Both the position numbers and the translations under genes were made by a program. This document shows positions 1 through 9,402 of a stretch of DNA of 64,000 nucleotides, in pieces; the first letter of the stretch is position 1; each line of letters starts with the position of its first letter. The notes beneath the pieces were generated by a model. It was not told the DNA's origin. It ran no database searches and worked only from the letters and a program-made list of their open reading frames with translations. Origin of the DNA: an uncultured Bacteroidales bacterium (GTDB lineage Bacteria; Bacteroidota; Bacteroidia; Bacteroidales; UBA932); the NCBI GenBank assembly GCA_947179325.1, contig CAMXAU010000002.1, positions 1 through 64,000 of the forward strand, given 5' to 3'.

Positions 1-186
1 AGATAATGATGGATGAACTGCGACTACCGTTTCTACGCTGAGGACATGGTGCATCCTTCCGCACAGGCGACCGGATATATACTGGAGCGTTTCCTTGACT
101 GGGCACTCCCGGCCGGGGAGCATGGCAGACTGAAAGAGAATATCAAGGCATTCAGGCAGTCACAGCACCGCCAATCCTCCAGATAA
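1..186 (+). pseudogene. C-terminal end of a GSCFA-domain protein, apparently frameshifted (or sequence error) near position 20-22; gene starts outside the window
   Basis: Frame 1 reads DYRFYAEDMVHPSAQATGYILERFLDWALPAG...QSSR* (stop 184-186). The preceding family-like residues IMMDELR are in frame 3 (ata atg atg gat gaa ctg cg), so the frame changes by 2 nt. Confidence 0.6.
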
Positions 187-193
187 CGCCATA

Positions 194-1123
194 ATGCAGG
201 AAAAGACATTCATACAAGAAATAGCAGCTGCCCTGGAAAGCCATGGTGTAAAGGCAGTACCCACAGCATCATCCGGACACGGACTTTCCGTGTCCGCAAT
301 GCCTCTGCTCAAGGCGACAGGCGCATCCGGACACAGCACATTGCTTCTCCCTGTAGACATTGAAAGCCGGACACCTGAAGATGCAGCCAGGCAGTCCATG
401 GCCATTGCCGGGATGCCTGTGATGCTCCAGGGCGCCGCATCACGTCCAGCCATGATACTCCGTGACAGATGGGAACGCCAGAAAGAGACCACCCTCAGCA
501 GGATACTTGCACATTGCGGAGTATATACACAGGTATTTGCAAGGAACTGTGAGGTCAGGCGTATCGAGAAAGGCACAGCACAGGCATTCATGGCGGAGAA
601 CCACAGCTATGGTGGAGCGTCATGCCGCTATTGCTATGGACTTTATGTAAAGAGGTATTCCGGAAAAGAGATGACATCCGAGGTACACCGGCTGCCTGTA
701 GGGAGCCTGATAGCAGCGGCGGAGTTCTCCAATGCAAGGAAATGGACAAAAGGCGAAAAGGAGATCCGCTCATACGAATGGATACGGTATGCATCACTCC
801 CCGGAGTACGGGTATCCGGCGGCATGGGGAAGATCCTAAGGCAGTTCATCGGGGACATATCCCCGGATGACATAATGAGCTATGCAGACCTGGAGTGGTC
901 GGACGGCAATGTCTACAGGCAGCTCGGGTTCATTGAAGACGGCACAAAGTCACCGGTACTTTTCGCCATAGACCCGCAGACATGGGAGCGCACCCCTGTC
1001 AAGGCAGATACCCCGCAGGACACTTCCGGAAGCGGCAGGCCTGACTTGACGGCCGGGGCAGGAAAGCTATGGTACCGTAACCAGGGAAGCATCAAATACC
1101 GTCTCAAACTCACAGATTGGTAG
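194..1123 (+). CDS. Hypothetical protein, possibly Mom/GNAT-like, resembling C-terminal domains of phage HNH/homing-endonuclease proteins
   Basis: 309-aa ORF between GSCFA and purC; motif block ...SYEWIRYASLPGVRVSGGMGKILRQFI...DDIMSYADLEWSDGNVYRQLGF.... Confidence 0.5.
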   Translation: MQEKTFIQEIAAALESHGVKAVPTASSGHGLSVSAMPLLKATGASGHSTLLLPVDIESRTPEDAARQSMAIAGMPVMLQGAASRPAMILRDRWERQKETTLSRILAHCGVYTQVFARNCEVRRIEKGTAQAFMAENHSYGGASCRYCYGLYVKRYSGKEMTSEVHRLPVGSLIAAAEFSNARKWTKGEKEIRSYEWIRYASLPGVRVSGGMGKILRQFIGDISPDDIMSYADLEWSDGNVYRQLGFIEDGTKSPVLFAIDPQTWERTPVKADTPQDTSGSGRPDLTAGAGKLWYRNQGSIKYRLKLTDW

Positions 1124-1142
1124 AAAAAATTTACTACTTTTG
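1117..1142 (+). promoter_or_regulatory. Candidate Bacteroidetes sigma-70 promoter for purC
   Basis: -7 box TACTTTTG (1135-1142); TTG at 1117-1119, but the spacer is only 15 nt, shorter than usual. Confidence 0.4.
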
Positions 1143-1168
1143 CACCCGCAACTTAAAATCTCTATAAC

Positions 1169-2122
1169 ATGGCAGCAATAGTCAAGACCGACTTCAATTT
1201 CCCCGGCCAGTCAGACAGATATGTCGGCAAGGTCCGCGACGTCTACAGCATCAATGATGAATATCTCGTAATGGTGGTTTCCGACAGGATTTCCGCATTC
1301 GACGTAGTCCTTCCCGAAGGTATCCCCTACAAGGGTCAGGTACTCAACCAGATTGCAGCAAAGTTCCTTGACGCCACTGCAGACATACTTCCAAACTGGA
1401 AAATCGCAGTCCCTGACCCGATGGTCACCGTAGGGCACAAATGCGAACCGTTCAAGGTGGAAATGGTAATACGCGGGTACCTCTCAGGACACGCATGGAG
1501 GGAATACAAGGCAGGCAAGCGCACAATCTGCGGTGTACAGATGCCTGACGGAATGGTTGAGAACCAGAAATTCCCGGAGCCTATCATCACCCCGACCTCA
1601 AAGGCAGCAGAGGGCCATGACGAGGACATATCAAAAGAGGAAATCATCGCAAGCGGCCTTGTCAGCCGTGAAGACTACGAGCAGCTTGAAAAATATACCA
1701 GGGCAATATTCCAGAGAGGCACTGAGATCGCTGCCGGCATGGGACTGATACTTGTCGACACTAAATATGAATTCGGCAAGAAAGACGGGATCATATACCT
1801 GATGGATGAGATCCACACCCCTGACTCATCAAGATATTTCTACGCAGACGGATACGGGGAGCGTCTTGCAAACGGAGAAAGGCAGAAGCAGCTGTCAAAG
1901 GAATTTGTACGTGAATGGCTCATGGCAAACGGCTTCCAGGGACAGGACGGACAGAAGGTCCCGGAAATGACCCCTGAGATAGTCAGCAGCATCACTGAAC
2001 GCTATATCGAGCTGTTCGAGAACATCACGGGAGAAAAATTCTGCAAGGCCGAGGACGGAACATCAGACGAGATCCTTGAGCGCATCGAAAAGAATGTCAC
2101 CTCGTGTCTCTGCAAAATGTAA
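1169..2122 (+). CDS. purC: Phosphoribosylaminoimidazole-succinocarboxamide synthase
   Basis: 317 aa; [57 protein letters not shown] typical of SAICAR synthase. Confidence 0.95.
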   Translation: MAAIVKTDFNFPGQSDRYVGKVRDVYSINDEYLVMVVSDRISAFDVVLPEGIPYKGQVLNQIAAKFLDATADILPNWKIAVPDPMVTVGHKCEPFKVEMVIRGYLSGHAWREYKAGKRTICGVQMPDGMVENQKFPEPIITPTSKAAEGHDEDISKEEIIASGLVSREDYEQLEKYTRAIFQRGTEIAAGMGLILVDTKYEFGKKDGIIYLMDEIHTPDSSRYFYADGYGERLANGERQKQLSKEFVREWLMANGFQGQDGQKVPEMTPEIVSSITERYIELFENITGEKFCKAEDGTSDEILERIEKNVTSCLCKM

Positions 2123-2149
2123 TTTCCTATAAATCAAGCAATAAACAAA

Positions 2150-2186
2150 AGACGGGTACCAGAATTCAGGCACCCGTCTTTTTGTT
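2150..2186. terminator. Rho-independent terminator between convergent purC and DUF4954 gene
   Basis: agacgggtacc - agaattca - ggcacccgtct, one mismatch, followed by TTTTTGTTTT; A-rich on the other side. Confidence 0.8.
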
Positions 2187-2198
2187 TTGCACTATCAA

Positions 2199-4193
2199 TC
2201 AGCGTCTTACATTTTGCATTCTTCCGATAAGCTCATCACCCAGGGATGTCTTTACCCTCATATGTTCAAGGGTCTCCACAACAAACGGATTGGAATCGAA
2301 CTGGCCTCCGCGCACCTCCTCGAAATCCTGCAGTCTCTGGATGCGGTCCCCATCAGCTCCGAACCCTGTCATCGACGACAGGGAGAACTCCTTGCGCGCA
2401 TCTTCATAGACAAGCTTGTCAAGTCCAACAACAGCATCTTTCCATTGCTCCACAATCCTCACAATGTCTCCTGAGGTGATATTCTCCGGATCTATTCCAT
2501 AGAACCCTGCAATCTGGCTGTATGCCCAAGTCCATTCATAGTCATAATACATAGAATGCATATCATGGAAACGGGCATGGAACTCATCCATTGTAGCGAC
2601 AAGTCCGGACTCAACATCATCGAGCAATCTGTCGACCTCCCTCTTCGGCGCAATCATCCCGGAGACATCAACCCACTGGCCTTCACCGGCGCGGCAGTCC
2701 GGACGCATCCTTTCACGTATCTCTCCATCCGTAGCGAAGTCCATACCCTCAAGTCTCTTGATAAGCGAATTCCCAAGGAACTTGTTTATCGCCATGTCAT
2801 AGAAGCGTATCCCGTTCCTGAGCGACGTGTTCTTGATCTTTGCGCTCTGGTATGAATATGTCTCAGATGTCTCGCCCGAAATCCTCCTCAGGTCACGTAG
2901 AATCTGCCTGCCTTTCAGCATCTTCTGTATCGTGAATGGACTCAGGAGATTGTAGTTGATGCAGTCAAGTATATCCGGGTCCGTTCTCTTGTCCCTCCTC
3001 GGCCATTTCTTCGCATCCCTTATCGTACCGACACTCTTCAGATTGACTCCGGGAATCAGATAAGACGTGCTCTGCTGCTCTATCAGATACGAGAACGGAA
3101 GGTCTGAAGTGTCCTGGTGCGTCACATGCCTTCCCATGACAAGCGAGAAGGCACCTATCTTGGCCGGCCAGAGGATGTAGGAGTCTGAAGAAGTCTTCGC
3201 TCCCCTCTCCATAATGCCCTGGTGTATAGGCCCGAGCTTGTACATATGGTTGCTCTGGTTTGAGCCGGAGCCTGCATTCATGAAAGAGAACATTCCGGCA
3301 ATCAGGAGAGTAGACTTATGGTGCGTCACGGTAAACGGCCCGGCGAAAATCGCACAGGCCTCGCCATTCTCCCCCTGGCAGTTACTGAAAAACAGTGAGT
3401 CCGTTGCGGAATATGTATGCCCGAGCCTGCATGCCTGCCCGATAAAGCAGCGTGAGAAAGTCACTCCATCCTCAACTGAAGATCCGCTGGAAATGATAAA
3501 GTCATCACCTATCACACCGACCCCGATATGTACCGGCGCCTCTGCATTGCTGTTGATGCTGCCGTTCTTCAGGCGCGCCGTCCCCTCTATCTTGCAATAG
3601 TCGCCGATATTCACATTCTTTATATATCCGGCATCAGCAATCATGACATGCGAGCCGATCATACCGACAGAGGAAGACACGGATTCAACATATCCGCCAA
3701 TCATTTCCCTCATCCTGGCAATCAGCTCCGGCCTGTGCCTGTAAAGTGCCATCACATATGCCTGCTGAGCAGAAAGACGGTCATATATCATGACCTCCCG
3801 TCCCCCGGTCTCGTTCAGGACAGAGACCTCCACTCCGTTTCCGAAAGTGCTTACTCCATCTGTAAGGATTATATCCACATTCTCTATAAATGTGTCATCC
3901 CCGACAGTATAATTAGCTATATAGTTCTTTACATTCTCGATGCAGCAGTTATCTCCCAAGGCGACATTATGAAGAGTGGCATGATATATCCCGGAATGCT
4001 TCCTCATCCCGCCCGCAAGTTCAAACTCCTTGCTGAAAGTACCGATCCTGACAAAACCGGAAAAGCGCGCATAATGCACATAGTCCGCATCAAACCCTTC
4101 TGCCACCTCAATCTGCGCCCAGTCAGCCGCAGTACACATCTGTGCTTTCAGCTGCACAATCTCGTCAGCCGTAAGATTACGATAATTACCCAT
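2199..4193 (-). CDS. DUF4954 family protein (hexapeptide-repeat-like)
   Basis: Long ORF; probable start MGNYRNLTADEIVQLKAQ at 4193; left-handed beta-helix-like hexapeptide pattern (VNIGDYCKIEGTARLKNGSI...). Confidence 0.75.
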   Translation of the reverse strand: MGNYRNLTADEIVQLKAQMCTAADWAQIEVAEGFDADYVHYARFSGFVRIGTFSKEFELAGGMRKHSGIYHATLHNVALGDNCCIENVKNYIANYTVGDDTFIENVDIILTDGVSTFGNGVEVSVLNETGGREVMIYDRLSAQQAYVMALYRHRPELIARMREMIGGYVESVSSSVGMIGSHVMIADAGYIKNVNIGDYCKIEGTARLKNGSINSNAEAPVHIGVGVIGDDFIISSGSSVEDGVTFSRCFIGQACRLGHTYSATDSLFFSNCQGENGEACAIFAGPFTVTHHKSTLLIAGMFSFMNAGSGSNQSNHMYKLGPIHQGIMERGAKTSSDSYILWPAKIGAFSLVMGRHVTHQDTSDLPFSYLIEQQSTSYLIPGVNLKSVGTIRDAKKWPRRDKRTDPDILDCINYNLLSPFTIQKMLKGRQILRDLRRISGETSETYSYQSAKIKNTSLRNGIRFYDMAINKFLGNSLIKRLEGMDFATDGEIRERMRPDCRAGEGQWVDVSGMIAPKREVDRLLDDVESGLVATMDEFHARFHDMHSMYYDYEWTWAYSQIAGFYGIDPENITSGDIVRIVEQWKDAVVGLDKLVYEDARKEFSLSSMTGFGADGDRIQRLQDFEEVRGGQFDSNPFVVETLEHMRVKTSLGDELIGRMQNVRR

Positions 4194-4334
4194 AGAATCA
4201 ATAATGATTATAAACGTTCCTGATGACACATGATGAGGTTTCCATCCTCATCCCCTGATGCATCCCGTCCGTATGCATCAAAAGAGGCCACCCATGGCTG
4301 ACCAAGTGTCCAGCGGAAATCCGGCTTTTAAAAA

Positions 4335-4374
4335 ATCTTTCATACGGTCCCTAATCTGAAACCGCATGAAAGAT
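4335..4374 (-). terminator. Terminator downstream of gltA/nfnB (minus strand)
   Basis: Minus strand ATCTTTCATGCGGT-N12-ACCGTATGAAAGAT followed by TTTTTTAAAA. Confidence 0.7.
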
Positions 4375-4408
4375 GATTCCCAAAGTCCAGACGTTGCACT
4401 TGGCCTGG

Positions 4409-5797
4409 CTATTTCCCCGAAATATATTCATGTATGGCAGCCGCTGCCTTGCGTCCGGCACCCATCGCTAGTATCACTGTAGCTGCACCGGTCACGGCAT
4501 CGCCTCCGGCAAACACTCCCTTGCGGCTGGTCACGCCATTCTCATCAGCGACAATGCACCCCCTCCTGTTGGTATCCAGTCCAGAAGTAGTGCGTGCGAT
4601 AAGCGGATTCGGAGACGTCCCGAGAGCCATGATTACAGAATCTGTCTCTATCTCGAATTCAGAACCCTGCACAGGGACAGGAGAGCGCCTTCCGCTCTCA
4701 TCCGGCTCGCCAAGATCCATCCTTATGCACCTGATTCCACGCACCCATCCCTTCTCATCTCCAATCACCTCAACAGGGTTGGTAAGCATCATGAACCTGA
4801 CACCTTCCTCCATGGCATGGTGGATCTCCTCGCGCCTTGCAGGCAGCTCCGCCTCCGTACGGCGATAGACAATTGTAGTATCCGCGCCAAGGCGCAACGC
4901 TGTACGGGCAGCATCCATGGCAACATTGCCTCCACCGACAACAACAACCTTGTCACCTGTATGTATAGGAGTCATATAGTCCTCCCTGTAAGCCTTCATG
5001 AGATTGTTCCTCGTAAGGAACTCATTGGCAGAGAAGACACCATTGAAATTCTCGCCAGGAATCCCCATGAATCTCGGCAGCCCGGCACCGGAACCGACAA
5101 ACACAGCGGAAAATCCCTCTTTGTCAAGAAGAGAGTCTATTGTAACTGTGCGTCCGGCCACGACATTGGTCTCAATCTTGACCCCAAGCTCCTTCACTGT
5201 GGCGATCTCAGATGCCACAACCTTCTCCTTCGGAAGCCTGAACTCAGGTATTCCGTACTCGAGCACTCCCCCGGCCTTGTGGAGGGCCTCGAAGACAGTG
5301 ACATCATATCCCAGCTTCGCAAGGTCATACGCGCAGGCAAGGCCGGAAGGCCCGCTCCCGATAATTGCCACCTTATGGCCATTCGGCCGTGCCGCTGAAG
5401 GCTTGACTACCCCATTCTCCCTGTTCCAGTCCGCGACAAAGCGCTCAAGGTTTCCGATAGAGACCGGTTCACCCTTCACGCCAAGTATACAGCTGCCTTC
5501 GCACTGGGTCTCCTGCGGACACACCCTTCCGCACACTGCAGGAAGAGAAGAGTCCTCCGCAATCACAGCGGCCGCAGAAGCAAAGTCACCGGCCGCGACA
5601 TACCCTATGAATCCTGGAATATTCACATTGACCGGGCAGGCCCCGACACAGCGCGGGTTCTTGCAATGCAGACAGCGCGAAGCCTCCAGCTGCGCCTCCT
5701 CAATGCTGAATCCATAGCTCACCTCCTCGAAGTTCCTCGCCCTTACTGCAGGCTCCTGTGCCCTGGCCTGCACCCTCGGTATCCTGTTTGCTGCCAT
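4409..5797 (-). CDS. gltA: GltA/NfnB-like NADPH-dependent glutamate synthase / ferredoxin-NADP oxidoreductase large subunit
   Basis: N-terminal Cys motifs CLHCKNPRCVGACP, CGRVCPQETQCEGSC; two Rossmann motifs (GSGPSGLACAYDL, VVGGGNVAMDAART). Confidence 0.88.
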   Translation of the reverse strand: MAANRIPRVQARAQEPAVRARNFEEVSYGFSIEEAQLEASRCLHCKNPRCVGACPVNVNIPGFIGYVAAGDFASAAAVIAEDSSLPAVCGRVCPQETQCEGSCILGVKGEPVSIGNLERFVADWNRENGVVKPSAARPNGHKVAIIGSGPSGLACAYDLAKLGYDVTVFEALHKAGGVLEYGIPEFRLPKEKVVASEIATVKELGVKIETNVVAGRTVTIDSLLDKEGFSAVFVGSGAGLPRFMGIPGENFNGVFSANEFLTRNNLMKAYREDYMTPIHTGDKVVVVGGGNVAMDAARTALRLGADTTIVYRRTEAELPARREEIHHAMEEGVRFMMLTNPVEVIGDEKGWVRGIRCIRMDLGEPDESGRRSPVPVQGSEFEIETDSVIMALGTSPNPLIARTTSGLDTNRRGCIVADENGVTSRKGVFAGGDAVTGAATVILAMGAGRKAAAAIHEYISGK

Positions 5798-6657
5798 TAT
5801 CTGCCCCTCCCTATTTTACATACATGCGGCTCTGTGGCCTGTTCCTCAGTCCTGTACATTCCCTGACGGCGCATAGCCTCATCAAAATCGACCTCATGGC
5901 CATTGAATTCAGGCCCTTCCACACACGCGAAACGCATCTTTCCGCCGACAGTAACCCTGCACGCACCGCACATGCCAGTTCCGTCAACCATAAGCGTATT
6001 GAGGCTCACCGTCATAGGCAAGCCTAGCTTCTTTGCAGTGAGAGTCGCGAACTTCATCATTATCATCGGGCCGATCGCTACAGCCATTGTGTACTGCCGT
6101 CCCTCTTCCAGGACAAGTTTCTCCAGCATTCCGGTGACAAGCCCGTGAAATCCTTCAGAGCCGTCATCAGTACAGACATACAGATTGTCACAGACCCCGG
6201 CCATCTCGTCGCGGTAGATCATCAGGTCAGCAGTCTTTGCACCGATTATCACATCCACAGCCACTCCCCTTTCATGAAGCCACTTGGCCTGCGGATAGAC
6301 CGGAGCGGCACCTACACCGCCGGCGATGAAGACATACCTCTGTCCCTTAAGTTCATCTTCTGACATCTCCATGAACTCTGAAGGAACCCCGAGAGGTCCC
6401 GCGACATCAGAAAAGGCATCACCGGCTTCAAGGGCACATATATCCTGTGTCGAGGCACCTATTTTCTGGGTGACGATCACCACTGTCCCCTTCTCCGGAT
6501 CAAAATCACTTATTGTCAACGGTATTCGCTCACCACCTTCCTCTACCCTTACGATAAGGAACTGCCCTGGACAAGCAGAGGAGGCCAGGCGCGGTGCCTC
6601 GACCTCCATTCTGCAGACCAAAGGAGTAAGCATCTCTTTAGATACTATCCTGTACAT
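5797..6657 (-). CDS. Sulfide dehydrogenase / ferredoxin-NADP reductase subunit alpha (NfnA/SudB-like)
   Basis: FNR-type FAD/NAD fold; C-terminal CGACRVTVGGKMRFACVEGPEFNGHEVDFDEAMRRQGMY; stop and gltA start overlap (TAATG). Confidence 0.85.
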   Translation of the reverse strand: MYRIVSKEMLTPLVCRMEVEAPRLASSACPGQFLIVRVEEGGERIPLTISDFDPEKGTVVIVTQKIGASTQDICALEAGDAFSDVAGPLGVPSEFMEMSEDELKGQRYVFIAGGVGAAPVYPQAKWLHERGVAVDVIIGAKTADLMIYRDEMAGVCDNLYVCTDDGSEGFHGLVTGMLEKLVLEEGRQYTMAVAIGPMIMMKFATLTAKKLGLPMTVSLNTLMVDGTGMCGACRVTVGGKMRFACVEGPEFNGHEVDFDEAMRRQGMYRTEEQATEPHVCKIGRGR

Positions 6658-6696
6658 CTATGCTGTTTTTAAAGTTTTCCAAACACTGCCGCCGGA

Positions 6697-7038
6697 CTAC
6701 TTCCCGTCACCGGCGGACTTAACCTCATAGCCAAGTTTTCTGATCGCCTCTGCAATTTTCTTTTCATCAGTCTTCGATGTATCGTATGTCACAGTCACTT
6801 TCTGATTCTCAAGAGAGACTTCAAGCGCCTTGACCCCTTTCTCGAAGGAAATGTTTTCCTTAACCTTCTTGACACAGTTTTCGCAATGCAGGTGTACATC
6901 GTATACGACTGTCCTGTATTCTTTCTTAGGCTTTGCCACAGAAGAGAGGGCAGAAGCGTCTGTAAGGTAAACGTCAGAAGCGGAAACAAATCCTGATGAA
7001 ATCATCAATGCCACCAGGCAGTAGATAATCTTGTCCAT
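6697..7038 (-). CDS. Secreted heavy-metal-associated (HMA) domain protein
   Basis: Signal peptide MDKIIYCLVALMISSGFVSA, then VYDVHLHCENCVKKVKENISFEKGVKALEVSLENQKVTVTYD...KLGYEV. Start may be 7047. Confidence 0.75.
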   Translation of the reverse strand: MDKIIYCLVALMISSGFVSASDVYLTDASALSSVAKPKKEYRTVVYDVHLHCENCVKKVKENISFEKGVKALEVSLENQKVTVTYDTSKTDEKKIAEAIRKLGYEVKSAGDGK

Positions 7039-7110
7039 ATCGCGCAAATTTAATAATTTTATAGATAATGTGTTTAATTTTCATATAAATTCAGTTCACC
7101 ATAAAAGGTG

Positions 7111-9321
7111 TCACCTGGTTTTCCAGAGAGTGAAACGCATTCCTGCATAGACCTTTATCCCCATGAGAGGACCCCAGATTGCACTGGCATCGAAAGACGC
7201 CTGGTTCGCCGAGACATGGCCATTGGCGTCACGTACACCGCCGAGTATCACGTCTTTCTGGCGGTAATTTGTCAGATTCTCTCCGCCAATATATACATCA
7301 ACTCCCTTGAACCTTCTCGTAACCTGCAGATAAAGAAGAGGATATACCGGAGTAAGCCCATTCTTGTATATAAGGTTCCCGTCCCCGTCCTTCAAATCCG
7401 CCATGAAATCATACACGCGGCCCGGACCATTCACAGAGGCAGTGAAGTCAAATATCCATTTATTGAGGTTTGTAGCATACTGCAGATTCAGCACACCTTT
7501 ATACCTGCTTGTCATAGGCTTCTCCACAAGCCCCTTCCCGGCCAGCTCTATCTTGGCATTCGTATACCGGAAAGTAGCGGTGACCGTGAAACGCTCCACA
7601 GGCTCGATATTGAAGTCCACCTGGTAGTTATCAGTGAATGACCGTCTTCCGTCAAGGTTATAGAAATCGATGCAGTTCTTCCTGCGCTCATAATCCACAA
7701 CCATCTGCTGCGCGAACTGTGTCCTGAAATAGTCGAAGCTGAGATATGTATTCTGGCCGAACGGGAAATAATATGTGATATTGCCGCCGAAAGTCCATGC
7801 ATCCTCGAGGGTATGGGAGCCATAGTTCCCGACAAATGCCTTTCCTGTCGAGAAGACTCCGATATTGTCAGCCAGAGGAGTGGCATACCTGAGCCCTCGT
7901 CCGCCGTTTGCCCTCAGCACAATCTCATCCACCGGTGAATATTTCAGTGTGACACGCGGTGTGAACTTGAATCCATTTCCATTGTACCAGTCGCCCCTGA
8001 CACCGGCTATCGCCGAGAATTTCTCACCTGCGTGGAAGGTATATTCTCCGAATACTCCGGCATTCATAAGGTCAGTGAAGGTCCGTCCGCCGCCCTGGCT
8101 AATCATCATGTACGGACCGGAATCAGCCCCGAACAGATCGCCATGCCCGTTGCCTGGCACCATCCTCATGAAATCCTCGTCATACCGGTCATATGTGCTG
8201 CTGAGGCCTATGGTAAACTTATGCGAGTCATTGATTTCATTCTGGTAAAGCAGGTTCATGAAAGCAGAATGCTGACCGGCAAGATACTTCGTGGCACCGA
8301 AATATGAATCCATGTCGTAATAGCTGTAGTCTGCAACGACTGCAATGTTCTGCGAATTGTCTTCATTAAGCGGTATGCCGACCTTGAGATATCCATTGAG
8401 CGAGCGGTTGGTGATATCCGAGCCCCACGCCTGTCCGGAGAGCTTTTCATAAAGCCCCTGGTCTCCGCCGGCAGACCTTATATTTTCCGCAATGCCTATA
8501 TACGAGCCATGGTCATAGCCGTCCTGGCCTCCACGGCGCCAGTCCTGCAGCGCCTTCACGCCAAAACGGACCTGCACGCCGCTGTCAGCATAGTAGAGCC
8601 ATCTGTTGGCAAGATTGAACTGCAGCATCTTAGGGTCATCAAGATACCCGTCATGATTATGGTCAAAGCTCTTTATGTTACCGGACACATGCCCGAGAAT
8701 GACCGTACTCCATCTTGGCCCCATCTGCAACGAGGAAGCCGCATTGAAATCCATCTTGGTATCGCTCATAAGCACGGCATTGATGAAGAGAGGCTTCTCG
8801 TCGGTGGGCTTGCGATGCTCAAGGTTTATCTGTCCAGTAATGGACTCCACACCATTTATCACCGATGACGCCCCTTTGGCAATCTGTATGCTTTCGAGCC
8901 ATTGGCCAGGAACATACGAAAGCCCGAAAGGCGAAGCAAGGCCGCGCATTACCGGACGGTTTTCATCCAGCATCTGCGTATAGGTCCCGCTCAATCCGAG
9001 AAGACGGATCTGGCGCGCCCCTGTGACTGCATCGGAATACCCCACTGTAACGCTTGCGGAATTCTCAAAGCTCTCGGCAAGATTGCAGCAGGCCATTTTG
9101 CACAGCCCCGCGGCAGAGATCACCTCTGTGCGTACCGGCTTCACCTTTGAAAGGTAGTTTCCCGCCTGGCGCGACACAAAGACCGTAGCCTCCAGGCTGT
9201 CTGACCTGTCCTTATATATATTTGTAGTATCTATCACTTCGCCGTTGGCCCCATAGACCTGGGCCATGGCAGAAGGCAAGGCTGCGAATGCAGCCAGCAT
9301 TATAAAAATTATCTTTTTCAT
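7111..9321 (-). CDS. TonB-dependent receptor, probably metal-related
   Basis: Signal MKKIIFIMLAAFAALPSAMA; plug motif RQIRLLGLSGTYTQMLDENRPVMRG...ESIQIAKGASSVINGVESITGQINLE; C-terminal beta-barrel; between HMA and Cys/His-rich genes. Confidence 0.85.
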   Translation of the reverse strand: MKKIIFIMLAAFAALPSAMAQVYGANGEVIDTTNIYKDRSDSLEATVFVSRQAGNYLSKVKPVRTEVISAAGLCKMACCNLAESFENSASVTVGYSDAVTGARQIRLLGLSGTYTQMLDENRPVMRGLASPFGLSYVPGQWLESIQIAKGASSVINGVESITGQINLEHRKPTDEKPLFINAVLMSDTKMDFNAASSLQMGPRWSTVILGHVSGNIKSFDHNHDGYLDDPKMLQFNLANRWLYYADSGVQVRFGVKALQDWRRGGQDGYDHGSYIGIAENIRSAGGDQGLYEKLSGQAWGSDITNRSLNGYLKVGIPLNEDNSQNIAVVADYSYYDMDSYFGATKYLAGQHSAFMNLLYQNEINDSHKFTIGLSSTYDRYDEDFMRMVPGNGHGDLFGADSGPYMMISQGGGRTFTDLMNAGVFGEYTFHAGEKFSAIAGVRGDWYNGNGFKFTPRVTLKYSPVDEIVLRANGGRGLRYATPLADNIGVFSTGKAFVGNYGSHTLEDAWTFGGNITYYFPFGQNTYLSFDYFRTQFAQQMVVDYERRKNCIDFYNLDGRRSFTDNYQVDFNIEPVERFTVTATFRYTNAKIELAGKGLVEKPMTSRYKGVLNLQYATNLNKWIFDFTASVNGPGRVYDFMADLKDGDGNLIYKNGLTPVYPLLYLQVTRRFKGVDVYIGGENLTNYRQKDVILGGVRDANGHVSANQASFDASAIWGPLMGIKVYAGMRFTLWKTR

Positions 9322-9402
9322 CTGATGGTTTTTGCTGGTTATACATGACATACAACATCCCGGACAGATGGATACACCGGCCCGGGAAAGCATATCATGC
9401 CC

